Translations under genes and position numbers: made by a program | Part shown: positions 53,581 through 64,000 of the stretch, one piece after another | How the letters are laid out: every line of letters starts with the position of its first letter | Position numbering within the stretch: position 1 is the first letter of the stretch | The notes under the pieces: generated by a model | What the model was told of the DNA's origin: nothing | Database searches by the model: none | What the model saw: only the letters and a program-made list of their open reading frames with translations | Assembly: GCA_034509495.1 (NCBI GenBank) | Contig: CM067502.1 | Coordinates: 48,590,388-48,654,387 of the forward strand | Origin: Acestrorhynchus altus | Lineage: Eukaryota; Chordata; Actinopteri; Characiformes; Acestrorhynchidae | Length of the DNA stretch: 64,000 bases | Direction of reading: 5' to 3'

Positions 53581-56500
53581 TCAAGCAATGGTACAGCTTG
53601 ATTCTTTATTCTTTTTGAGTTTCTCAATTTCTGCTCGTAATGTCTTAATTTCCTTGCTTTTTTGACCCTCCGTGAGTTTATAGAGATTCTCCAAAAGCTC
53701 ATACTGTCTCTTATGCTCCTCAGTGAGATGCTGGAAGTGTTTATCCTTTTTATCATTGAACTCATTGAACTGCTCAGCCTGCTTCCTGGCTTCCTCTTCA
53801 TATTTGTCCTTCATGTCATTCATTTCCTGATCATACTTCTTTTTCAGTTCCTCACGTTCGTTCCGCTCTCTCTCTTCTCTAGCCATGTTTTCTGCCTCTC
53901 TCTTCTTAATGTCCTCCTGCCTTTCTCTCCTTATTTCCTCTTCTCTTTTCTGCAGTCTTTTTCTTTCTTCTTCTCTTCTTTCATCATCCTCTCGTTTTCT
54001 TTCCGCCAGCTCTTCCCTCCTCATTTTCTCCATCCGCTCATATTGTTCTTTCATCTGTGTTTCCAGTATAAATTTCTTTTTCTCATACTCTCTGTCTTTT
54101 CGTTCACTTTGTTCCCTCCACTGTCGCTTCTCCTTCTCTCTCCAAACTCTTTCTTCTTCCATTTCCCTCTCAAACGTCTCTCTCATTCTGTCTTGTTCTT
54201 CTTGTTTCACTCGTAGCTCTTCAGCATGTCTCTGCTTTTTCTTACCATATTCTTCCTGTAGTTCCTTCATCTGTCTCTTCTTCTCGTCTTCCCATTCCCT
54301 CTGTTTACGCTTAAGGTCCTCTTGTGTCTCCTTCCTCTCATGTTCAGCTTCTTTTATTCTCCTCTCCCAATTACGTCTCTCATCTTCTTCTTCTTGTCTC
54401 CTTCTATCCTGGTCCAGATCTTTCCTTTTAAGGTCTTCTTCTTGTCTCTTTCTCAGTTTTTCCATGGCTTGCTTTTGCTGATTGTTAAATTGTTCTTTTT
54501 CTTGTTTGTATTTCTCTTCTCTCTTTTTATCCTCCTCATCTCTGTCATTTAGCTGCTTTTCAAATTCATCTCTCTGCTTTTTATTCTCTCTTTCCAACTC
54601 TCTAATTCTATCTTGCCATTTCTCCATTTGCATTCTTGCTTCTTCTGACCGTGCCCTGTCTTCCATGTCCCGTTTCTTTTTCTCCATTTCATCTTTTTCT
54701 TTAAACTCTTTTTCCAGAGCTTCCAGCCTTTCTCTGAAATTTCTCTCGATTTGTTGTTTTTCTTCATCAGCCTTTTGTTTTTCATTCTCCAGTCTTTTCT
54801 TCATCTCCCCCATTTCCAGGCTGTATGTGTTTTTCAGTTTCTCTTTTTCAGCTTCAATCTCTTTCTCTTTCTCTTTTAAAATTTCCTCAATTTTCTTTTT
54901 GATGGACATTTCTGCCTCTTGGAACATGTTGTTTGTAAAGTAGTGACTTAATGTATTTGAACTGATCATTACTTCAATCTGTTTCAGAAGCTCAATAGCC
55001 TGGGAGGGGTCTTGTTTTTTGTTATCAAATGCCAGGAATCTGTCTCCACAGTCTCGGAGCATCTTCTTGACTGGCTCAATGGTACAGTTCTCCATGTACT
55101 GGTTTATTGTCTCATCTTCCAAGTCATCTCCTCTAGTGAACACCACTATGCTGTACATCACAACTTTTGGACCAAAGATCATTTTAATAATCTCCAGTGT
55201 TTTCACATCTTCTTCGCTGACCCTTCCCACACTGAGTACAATGATGAACACATGGGGTCCAGGGGCTGACATTGAAATACACTTTGCAATTTCTTGCTGT
55301 ACTTCTTCTTTTGACAATGTAGCATCAAAAAGCCCTGGAGTGTCAACTACAGCAACTGACCTCCCCAAAATTTCAGAAACTCCTTTTTGGCAAACCTTTG
55401 TCACAGAATTCATACTGGATTTAGTAGCAAATTCTTTTTTTCCCAGGATTGTGTTTCCGGTTGCACTCTTTCCATTCCCTGTCTTTCCAATCAACACCAT
55501 CCTTAGGCAACTGGAATCCTCTAGTTTGTTTTCATGACCTGCAAAAAAACATTAATACAATTTATACATTATGTTTCTACAATGTTCTACTCAACAAGGT
55601 GTGACTCTAAAATCTTATTTCACTATGGAAAATACCCTCCATCTGACCAACTATGGTAATGGAAATGGATGGAAGGATGTATAGGTTGGTGGAAGGATGG
55701 GTGGATGGGTGGATAGATTGATGGACATTAAAAATATTAACCAATAGCGATATAATAAGTAAATATGCAGACGAATGTAAACACTGAGACATAAATATGT
55801 AATAATGTCTCAGCAGCTGTCAGCTAGCTGATGGACCATTCACGCTGCAGGAAAAGCCAGGAAAGAGGAAATAATAATGTCCACAGCAACAGGACCTTTA
55901 ATTAAAGGTTATAATAGAATAGAAAGGAAGGCCAAAGGGAGATGTCCCATCCCCTACTCAACTTAAAAGATGAAAATAGAACAGAGGACAAAAATCAGAA
56001 ACGCAATTGGAAACTTGGAAAATTGAAAATGTTGGTCATGTAGCAAGAAAACGAATCTAAGCAAACAAGTTGTTCTACCAAAGAATGATTAAAGACGAAT
56101 AAAGTTAATGTTTCAGAACAGCCCAGCCAAAGTCCTGATCTTAATCCAATAGAAATGTTGTGGAAGAACCTGAATCAAGCAGTTCATGGAGGAAACCCGC
56201 CAACATTACAGATGAAGCTGTTTTGTTTGTCAGATGTGGCTAAAATTCCTCCAAGCCAATGTTCATGTCTAATCAACAGTTTCCAGAAATAATCAAAGAT
56301 TCATATACTCTTGCCACTTACGCACTAATGTAACACCACTTATATTAAAATAATATTTGATATTTAATGTTAATAGTGTCCATAATTATTACTGAAAATC
56401 TATTGCTGATACATAATGTAAATATATTCCTTTGAGGGTTCGTTTAAGCACTTACCTTCTGACTCAATCTTCCTCTTTAACTCCTGGATTTCCATCTCCT

Positions 56501-59194
56501 TTCTGCTCAGCTCTTCTTTACACATCTCCTGGCCTTCAAGTCTGGCTCTTTCTTCCTGAGCTGTTACATACATGTGAAGAGAATACGGCTGTGCTTCTAT
56601 CTTCTTAATAATGTCTTCCAGCAGATGTTTTTGGTGCTTGGAGGATTTCTGTGTCTTTGTTTCCACGATTATATATCTCTGATCACACTTATCAAGAAGG
56701 TTCCTTATTTCTGTGTTTGATTCAACAAACTCTCTCACAGGTTGTTGAATACTGTGTGCTGTAAACAGAACAATTAAATGATCTTTTATTTTGGAGCTGA
56801 ACATTTTCTGGATCTTCTCAATTTCTGCTTTGTCTTCATCACAAATGGGACGAACAGGAACGATGAAGAGGAAAGCACGGATTCCTGGATCACAGAGAGA
56901 GACAGCACAGAGAGCTTCATGCTTCATATCTTCTTCTTGAGTGTTGCAGAAAGCCGGTAACTCCACCAGGGTAACTGCGTATCCAGACACTGTTCCAGCT
57001 CTGCACACACAGGTCAAGCTGGGCTCTGGACTGTGCTGGCTCTGTCCCAGTATGAGATCTGATATGATGGCCTTCTGTGCTCCATCCGTCCCACACAGCA
57101 CCAAGTTCAACCTCTGAGACACTGAACGAGGAAAACACACAAATATACATTTAAGGAGCACAAAAAACTCAGTTGAGCAAAAGTATCAGTGATGTAAACT
57201 TTCATAAAATACAAAAATACAGGAGAGGCACTTAAACTTATGCTCAAACAATTCCTGTTCAGATTAAACACTCAGGAATTGTGTCACACTCAAAAAATGT
57301 GGAGTGACTTATCCAAAATCTGGAAGAAAATTATTTGCAATGTTCAATCACTAATAAATTGGAGTATTACTCACCCTCACCACCCTGTTTCCATGTTTGG
57401 AACACTACTGGTTCTGGAATAAATATGATCATAATCACAGTTTTATTATTAGAGTTTCTGTAAAAATAATGTGATTTTAATACCATTTGTATTGCAATTT
57501 CAAGATGGACATGTTAAAAGCCCAGGGGAGGGGAAGGTAATTATCAATAATTGATAATTAAAAATAGTTGCACCCACAAGGAATCATCTGTTTAAAAAGC
57601 TGCAGTGTTTTCGTACCAGACTGTCACTTAGCAGCAAGTCATCTTCAGTGACGACTTCTGCTTTTGTCTTGATGGAGACGACCAACGAACCCGGGTGTGG
57701 AGGCACTGTGGTCAGCACCAAGATCAAGTTTGTTGTTACACATCACATGTCCAGAAGGTCTTGTGTCATGGTGTGGGTGCCATTTTTCGTACAATGGGAT
57801 GGATCATCACAGGACACCATTAGGAACCTCTACAACTCCATGCAGAGACGTCTGGCGTGTTGCGTTAAACCCGACGCCATACTGAGAGACACCACTTCTG
57901 TGTGTAGATCAATAAATATTGATCAAATCAGACTAATTGAGTCTATTTTTAATCATTTTTTGTTCCTGCTATTCTTTATCTTCCTTTCCAATAGCACTGC
58001 AATCCCACACTTCCTTCTGGGTGCAACTATTTGTGAAACATTTTTTTGATGATCAGATGATCAGTTAATAACATTTTTTGCATCATTTTCCCACAATTTT
58101 AACAGCATATATTTCTGACTTACGTTTCTTTTTCTTCACTGCTTGTTCAGCCTTCTGTGCTATTGGCTGTTGATATGGTTGCATCTCAAACTTCAACCAG
58201 GTAAAGTGGCCACCTTCATGTTCTTCTATCATCTTCTCCATCATCTCCACAAGAGCCGAACCCCTGCTTTCACTTATAAAGTCAAAACGGCTGGTGCCGA
58301 ATCCTGAAATGAACTCATCAAAGACATTGTCCTGAACTTGATCTACACTGCTGCCACGCTGTGTCACCATTATGGTGTATCCTTTGGCCTCCTCAGATAA
58401 AGAACGGAAGATGAAATTCATTTGCTTTCTGTCTGTCTCAGTGAACTCATCTTGCTGTAGGACGAACAGTATAACATGAGGTCCAGGTGCACACAGAGAC
58501 ATGCACTCTTCCACTCGCTGATTCAGTTCTTCATCAGAGAGCTCAGTATGAAACAGGTTATGTGTGATGGTAAGTGAGATCATTTTTCTGTTCACTTCTC
58601 CTGTTACTCCCTCACTGCTGTGAGAAGATGTTTTAGTATCAAGGGCATCTCTTCCCAGGATGAAGTTTCCCACTCTTCTATTCTCCTGGCTGTTCTTCCC
58701 AAGTAGCACAATCCGCACTGCATAACGAAATGTAAACATGTTTTTACTGCCGTCACAACAGACACAATCACAATACACCATTACAAAACCTGCCGCAAAC
58801 TAAAACAACGTAATCAAATAATCAACTATTATCCACAATCTCATCACACTAGTTATTAGGGGTATAATTGGGACAGTTCTGTTCACACCACATTATGGAC
58901 CTTGATACAGTGTTGTCAGAAAAATCATTGAATGAGGAGAACCTGAACTGCACTGTGGTACAGATTGTCAGAATCAAAGGAGCTTCCTTGAAGGAGAACT
59001 CTGGAAGTACACTGCATTTCATGAACCCCTGATTAAAGCAACTCTTTATGGGCTTCATACAGAAAGACCATCAGCATCACTGCTGCCTAGTTTTTCTAAT
59101 TATTTCATATCTTTCTGAATATGGTGAACATTTCAATCAGGTAGTTCCAGAGAATAGGAATAGAATGTAACTTACAGTCTGGAGGCGTGGTCAT
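53581..59194 (-). CDS. GIMAP8-like protein with three AIG1 GTPase domains
   Basis: AIG1/GIMAP GTPases are membrane-associated septin-like proteins of immune cells, much expanded in fish. Exons: 59194-59176, 58717-58124, 57121-56456, 55538-53581; phase 1 throughout, giving 1078 residues. Domain 1 (about 8-195) has a degenerate P-loop, LGKNSQENRRVGNFILG. Domain 2 (about 206-405) is also degenerate, CGTDGAQKAIISDLILG. Domain 3 (about 438-640) is intact: GKTGNGKSATGNTILG, DTPGLFD and TRGDD. Then about 420 residues of Glu/Arg/Lys-rich helix and the C-terminus CTIA. The order resembles GIMAP8, where three AIG1 domains lie in tandem, but that protein lacks a helix this long as I recall. The first exon codes only MTTPPD plus one base. 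The paralogue cannot be named. Confidence 0.88.
55540..56455. other. Intron 3 of the GIMAP-like gene
   Basis: Contains a GGAT-type microsatellite (55658-55725) and a transposase 3' fragment at 56080-56300 whose + strand reads roughly SPDLNPIEMLWKNLN, a Tc1/mariner-type hallmark. Confidence 0.6.
57562..58032. mobile_element. Family M mariner-derived miniature element, both ends present
   Basis: Left AAATAGTTGCACCCACAAG and right CTTCTGGGTGCAACTATTT are inverted ends, 471 bp apart. Inside are both ends of the transposase gene (GTCTTGATGGAGACGACC; CAGGACACCATTAGGAACC) with the middle deleted. In GIMAP-like intron 2, 91 bases from the exon 2 donor. Confidence 0.8.
58718..59175. other. Intron 1 of the GIMAP-like gene
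   Basis: No exon or repeat recognised. Confidence 0.4.
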
Positions 59195-59500
59195 ACTGTT
59201 CCTCCTCCGCGGTCGCGATGGATCTGTGCCACAAACATAAGGTACGTGTTATTTTGTACTGTGCTAATGTTATGTACCTGTGATTTCTCGTACTAGGTAC
59301 AAAAGGGACGTTTATGTAAATCTATAAACATTCCAATGAACACAATCACTGCAAAACTGTAAATCCTCCATTAATGTTTAATGTTTAATAAAGAATACAA
59401 ATAATACATGTAAAAAATATCCAACAATTCCAAATATTCCAGATTATTACAGGGTTTGCCCTTTCAAACCTCCCAATTTCCCCAGTTGACAGACTTTGAG
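59195..59500. other. 5' region of the GIMAP-like gene
   Basis: Upstream of the MTTPPD start. CCGCGGTCGCGATGGATC-like GC patch at the start codon, then AT-rich sequence. No clear TATA or other promoter match. Confidence 0.35.
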
Positions 59501-59514
59501 AGGGGGCAAACCAT

Positions 59515-60015
59515 TTGACTGAAACAAACAGAATGGTGGTTTCAATGAATTGCCCCCAAAAAACCTGGAGCACTACAGACTGGAACCAAATCATCTTTCA
59601 TGACGAATCCAGGTTCTGTCTGAGTATGGAGGGCCTTCAATCTTGCCTTTGCTGCGTAGCGACACACTGGCCCAACTGCTGGTGTGATGATCTGGGGAGC
59701 CATCCTATATGACAGTTGGTCAACCCTAGTAGTGAAATGATGGACTCTCAACAGCTCAGCGATATGTGCGGGACACCCTGCGGAAGTGGAATTTTTCAGC
59801 AGGATAATGCTCCCACACCCAGCAAGGGTTTCCCAGAGATGCCTTTGCCAGATTCCACTTCCTTGGTCTGCCTGGTCACCACATTTATCAGCAATGGAGC
59901 ATTTTGGAAACCTATGTGTGTGCAGGATCTACAGGTGCAAGATCTGTGGGTAAATGTGTTGCAGGATGGCGTACAGAATCTGTCCCTGCACAACCAACCA
60001 TATCTCATCTGAATT
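59515..60015 (+). mobile_element. Degenerate Tc1-like transposase remnant
   Basis: Broken frames read TDWNQIIFHDESRFCLSM (the second catalytic Asp setting), then FQQDNAPT-like text near 59795-59815. Several frameshifts. Between the GIMAP-like gene and dcaf15. Confidence 0.7.
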
Positions 60016-60119
60016 AAGGTTAGAGGCCCAATAGGGCACTAAAGCCTCCTTTCAATTGTACAGTTTTCCCCAATAAATGTATCCTTTCAGTCTAATATTG
60101 TAATTAGTTACATAAAAGA

Positions 60120-60545
60120 TTCATTCAATCAAACATCTTCTTGGTGTGTTTTGTCAGTGTATGTGCCTCATCTGACCAGAGCACCTTCTTCACAGGTGTG
60201 CTGTGGCCCCGACACAGCTGAAGGCAAACTGCAAATGGTCTGTTGCAATTGTGCCATACTGCTTACATTTTGAATAATGTATTGAACAGTGCTCCATGTG
60301 ACGTTCAGAGTTTTTTATGACCTAACCCTGTTTTACACTTCTCCACAACTTTTCCCCCTGACCTGCCCGTGTGTTTCTTGGGTTTTGTGATACTGTTTGG
60401 TCCCTAATTGCAATTGGTGACACTGACACATATATAATATGCTGTTCATATGACATAATATTTCATAAAACAAGATACAGATTTTTTACCTCGGCAGCAA
60501 TATGCTTCTGTAACATAAAACACAGCGCTCCTAAACCCCAGGACA
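60120..60545. repeat. Probable dispersed repeat, class unknown
   Basis: Words such as TCATCTGACCAGAGCACCTT and GGCAAACTGCAAATGG recur in many fish repeats as I remember them. No second copy in this window, so weakly supported. Confidence 0.35.
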
Positions 60546-60940
60546 TGTGGGCGAGGCTGTAAGTCAAACATTTAAAATATGTGTAACTGTGAATATTGTG
60601 TAAGTCAAGATATTCATATTCGTCTGTTATAAACATGTTAAAATGTGTTTAAACCTAATCTCAGATTATTTCACTGAACTGATTGTGTTACATCTCTTCT
60701 GTATCTTTACTGAGGTTTTGTAAGCATTAGTCACTTTAGTCTTTCATTGGAATAATAATATTTTAATTATTTTTTAAATATATTTTTGTCCCACTCAAGT
60801 CATTTTTCCAGTTTATCTGCCTTTGAAATACTTATATTATGCACAATCAAATTAAATATCAATTATTAATATTAATCTACTATTAATTATTTATGATCCA
60901 ATATTCAGGAAACCATCCCTCATATCACATATTTTATAAT

Positions 60941-60945
60941 AAATC

Positions 60946-60979
<34 letters not shown>
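60941..60979. repeat. (AAT)n microsatellite
   Basis: Pure AAT repeat upstream of the dcaf15 promoter region. Confidence 0.95.
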
Positions 60980-60982
<3 letters not shown>

Positions 60983-61032
60983 GCCAAAAATATAAAACAC
61001 AATAACAACGACAATAAACACGGCCACGGTGT

Positions 61033-61140
61033 CCAATCACAAACGCCCATGCCGTTATCACCGTGATTGACGGATGCGTGGACCAATCAGCGGTCTGTGC
61101 AGACCCGCCAGCAGCCAATCGGCCGGTGGGGTGGGCGGGG
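61033..61140 (+). promoter_or_regulatory. dcaf15 promoter: three CCAAT boxes and a GC box
   Basis: CCAAT at 61033, 61083 and 61115, then GGTGGGGTGGGCGGGGC (GC box) about 35 bases before the ATG. GC-rich, TATA-less layout typical of a housekeeping promoter. Confidence 0.6.
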
Positions 61141-61171
61141 CTGCTGGATTTTTTTGGGGCAAGAAGCAAAA

Positions 61172-64000
61172 ATGGCGCCCATCTCGAAATCGGAGAAGGA
61201 GGAGCAGAAACAAAAACAGCGGCGAAGACAGAAGGAGCACATCGTGAAGGTGCTGACCCGCGGGAAGGTAGGGTCAGCGAACAGGCGACGTGTCTGAGGC
61301 GGCGTGTTAAAGCCGCAGCGCCGCGGAAACGACACAAATCACACACAGGCTACAAATGCTAACGGCCTAACGGCCAGCCCTGCTCTGTCTGCAACCTCTT
61401 TTCCTCTTTACGGGATAAAATAGCTGTCAGTTACATAACCCCCTATTCTTCACACATTATATCATTAAAGATCTACAGAGTGCTTACAGGAGGTGGTCAT
61501 AATGTTATGGCTCATCGTTGATGTTGGGGCAGGTCAGGGTAGATCTCGCTCCTCTGAATATGAACAGATTCAGAACTGAAGATCAAGCCCAGGGATCGAG
61601 GTGTTCATCACATATGGCTGAGAGTGGAGTATATCAGGGTTAGGGTCATGTGACTGGAAGGGTAGAAGGTTCTATTTCCATAACTGGAAGGACATTAAAG
61701 TGCCCTTGAGTAAGGGGGTTTATGCTCTCTGTGGGCAGGACTATTCACCACTCACACCAACCAAGTGTGTTATTTCACTAGTCATAATTCACGCCTCAAA
61801 TTCCCAGTGTGCACATTAGTCTGCCAGCCCATCCTTGGGGAGACTGTGACGTGCTGGTAACAGCACTTTAAATCATGCCATCTGATGCATCTTTCCTGCT
61901 GATTTTTTGAGAAAACAGCACTTGAGCCTTGTTTTCTCGTGTGGGCTTTTCGTTATAAACAGGTGGGCCGTGAGGTGGAGAAGGTTGAGAACCCTTCCTC
62001 TGTAGTACAAGACAAGTGTTAATCAGACAAAACATGGTTGTTATTGGGCTGCTTTCCCAGACAGGAATGAATTCATGACTAGGTTTGATCTCCGTGGTAT
62101 CCCTCAAGACTGACAATGAGTATTGATTTGTGGAATTTGTTTTGGGCTGAGCTTATGGTTTGTTTGTGGCCCCAGAAAGCCATGGTGCTGAATTCATAAT
62201 GGTGTGAAGTGTATTCCTGTGGCATAGATTGGTCCGCTTGTACACATCATTGACCAGTGCCACTTGGTGAACATCTGCAGCCCGTCATGGGCTTCATAAA
62301 CCCCCGCAATGAAGGATAATCCAGAAGGATAATGCACGGTGCCATCATGCCTCGCTTGAACACCCAATACATTGTCAAATTTGCCTTGAGCACGCTGACC
62401 AGTGTCCACTCACGAGAACGAGACAAGACTGTGTAGTAGATATAAAAAATCACTGTCACATCCATAATATTGTACTTCCTTCTGTCAGAATGCAGGTGAT
62501 TTGTCTCTAACGCTGTGAATCCCACACTGTTTTTGTTCTTCAGCTCTCCGGCCACCTGTCTCAGAGACTTTTCCGGAAACTTCCACCGCGTGTCTGCGTG
62601 CCGTTGAAAACTATTGTCAGTGAGGAGTTTTTAAGAGCAGGGTGAGTGTGTTTGTGTGCACTGACATTGTTTGTCCCTCCACTGTACACCTCTCTGTTTA
62701 AAGACTTCTCACACTTTATCAAAACACAGTATCGATTTTTAATGCGTCACCGTGGCACTAATGGCATCTATATATCGGTCCTGACCCCGCTGGGTGAAAA
62801 GGTGGGGACATATGTAGTTGTGGAAGTGTGCAGTGATGTCATCAGCCTTTCATCTTGTTTCAGTCACATCTTCCTGGGCTTTACGAAGTGCGGGCGCTAC
62901 GTTCTGTCCTACACGAGTGACTGTGGCGAGGATGATGATTTCTCCTTCTACACATACCACCTCTACTGGTGGGAGTTCAACCTGCACAGCCGCCTCAAAC
63001 AGGTAAAAAGAGTCACTGTTTTTAGACAGTCGGTGGTATCAGGATGAGCCCAAATGATTGTATGATAGTTCTTGAAAATACTTGAATCTCTCTCTCTGTC
63101 TCTCTTTCAGGTGCACCACGTACGTTTGTTTGCAGGTGAGGACATCTACAGCGAACTGTATCTGACCGTGTGTGAGTGGCATAATGACCACTCCAAGATC
63201 GTCATCTTCGGCTTCAAGTGAGAACCTTTCGTTTTCTTTCACCAGACAGAACAACGACGCTAGACCAGTTCTCTTAAATACATCCACAGGCCTGGGAGCC
63301 AGTAGAAGCCAAGGTCCAGCTCAGAGGAAGAGCGAAGATCTATTATCAGGCTCCCTCCTCCTCCTTCATGTTTCGATGTCCATTCGCCAGTAAATCATCT
63401 ATTTTAGAAGGTGTCCTAATGTCTGACTGTTGTTTTAATGTGTGTCAGTACCCGCAGCAGCAGTTCAGCCCTGATGAACATGATGATAAGCGATGAGAAT
63501 AACCGAGACATTTACATCACCATCGCCTCCATGCCTCCACCTCAGCCCTGCCAGCAGTGCTGCCCCGTACCTACTGCCTCTACTATACGCACAGGTACAC
63601 ACCTGCACACAGTCCGTCTGCTGTACACACAGGTACACACCTGCACACAGTCCGTCTGCTGTACACACACAGGTACACACCTGCACATAGACTGTCTACT
63701 GTACACACACGGGTACACACCTGCACATAGTCTGTCTACTGTACACACCGGTACACAGTCCGTCTACACACAGGTACACACCTGTACACAGTCTGTCTAC
63801 TGTACACACACACAGGTACACACCTGCACACAGTCCGTCTACTGTACACACACAGGTACACACCTGCACACAGTCCGTCTACTGTACACACACAGGTACC
63901 TGCACAGTCCGTCTACTGTACACACACAGGTACACCTGCACACAGTCAATCCTGTACACACACAGGTACACACCTGCACATAGACTGTCTACTATATGGA
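61172..64000 (+). CDS. dcaf15: DDB1- and CUL4-associated factor 15 (5' part)
   Basis: Substrate receptor of the CRL4 ubiquitin ligase, and the target of aryl sulfonamide degraders in human. Coding exons seen: 61172-61267, 62544-62641, 62864-63002, 63111-63217, 63449-63594; phases agree at every join, about 195 residues. Exon 1 is a short charged N-terminus (MAPISKSEK). Then come the DCAF15 hallmarks LFRKLPPRVCV, GHIFLGFTKCGRYVLSYTSD, FSFYTYHLYWWEFN, ELYLTVCEW, FGFNTRS and DENNRDIYI. Human DCAF15 is 600 residues, so about two thirds, including the C-terminal domain, lies beyond the window. The exon 5 end is placed at ACAG|GTACAC but is uncertain, because the same donor sequence recurs down the minisatellite. 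Divergent to the GIMAP-like gene, about 2 kb apart. Confidence 0.93.
61491..61555. other. Family A end plus commd1 exon 1 fragment
   Basis: GGTGGTCATAATGTTATGGC (family A end, as at 50614-50630) is followed ten bases later by a 30-base stretch (61525-61554) that equals commd1 exon 1 at 50685-50714 with one mismatch. Non-coding here, in dcaf15 intron 1. Confidence 0.75.
61640..61860 (+). mobile_element. Degenerate SINE-like copy
   Basis: Words ACTGGAAGG...GGTTCTATTTCC, AAAGTGCCCTTGAGTAAGG and TGTGGGCAGGACTATTCACC follow the order of the reverse strand of the SINE at 51165-51398. In dcaf15 intron 1. Confidence 0.45.
62190..62410 (+). mobile_element. Possible Tc1/mariner fragment in dcaf15 intron 1
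   Basis: One frame reads KDNARCHHASLE, like the QDNA(R/P)xH catalytic setting of these transposases; flanking frames are broken. Confidence 0.4.
63579..64000. repeat. About 38-40 bp minisatellite across the dcaf15 exon 5 donor
   Basis: About ten copies of a unit beginning GTACACACCTGCACACAGTC and ending CTGTACACACACAG, with shorter deletion variants, running to the window end. The last 15 bases of exon 5 are a partial first unit. Confidence 0.93.

Noticed and set aside
53662..54943. Long + strand frames rich in Phe, Leu and Ser
   Set aside because: Reverse complement of the Glu/Lys/Arg-rich GIMAP-like helix; codons such as CTT/TTC on this strand explain them.
63465..63748. Cys/Val-rich - strand frames in the dcaf15 minisatellite
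   Set aside because: Antisense of the repeat unit, no splice or start support.

Overview
This is a vertebrate nuclear segment. Its genes are split by GT–AG introns, it is crowded with CA/TG microsatellites, and it carries many Tc1/mariner-type relics and small inverted-repeat elements. A deltaD-like Notch ligand, a GIMAP8-like gene and the repeat families all point to a teleost. An ostariophysan (characin or catfish type) is my guess, but the species cannot be fixed from the sequence alone.

Layout: (1) 1-6960, a DLL1-class Delta ligand (deltaD-like) on +, 11 coding exons, with TATA-like box, 3'UTR and poly(A) signal. (2) 6960-11358, intergenic, with a tRNA-derived SINE and a Tc1-type miniature element. 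(3) 11359-26430, a TRIOBP orthologue on +, 15 coding exons: a large Ser/Arg-rich repeat exon, a PH domain over four exons, then coiled coils. (4) 27625-29012, smdt1 (EMRE, the essential subunit of the mitochondrial calcium uniporter) on -, two exons, with a palindromic NRF1-type site upstream. (5) 32548-33765, b3gnt2 on -, with the whole reading frame in one exon. (6) 34000-43900, gene-poor and repeat-rich. (7) 43947-50805, commd1 on -, three exons; its 5.5-kb second intron holds a 31-bp minisatellite. (8) 53581-59194, a three-domain GIMAP8-like GTPase on - with an approximately 420-residue charged helix and a C-terminal CAAX-like motif. (9) 61172 to the window end, dcaf15 on +, first five exons only; it runs off the window inside a minisatellite.

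The genes do not form one pathway: they cover Notch signalling, actin organisation, mitochondrial calcium entry, poly-LacNAc synthesis, copper/endosome/NF-kB control, immune-type GTPases and CUL4 ubiquitination. b3gnt2 and commd1 are neighbours in human too (2p15). In human the other genes lie on different chromosomes, so the wider order is a fish arrangement.

I see no convincing wholly new biological system. The best leads are structural. A near-identical 30-bp piece of commd1 exon 1 lies next to a transposon end inside dcaf15. The dcaf15 exon-5 splice donor is repeated about ten times in a minisatellite whose reading frame stays open. UG-repeat tracts sit against three triobp splice acceptors. 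The GIMAP8-like protein combines two degenerate and one intact GTPase domain with a long helix and a possible prenylation site. Exon borders were placed by hand from splice signals, reading phase and remembered family sequence; no alignment or database search was run.
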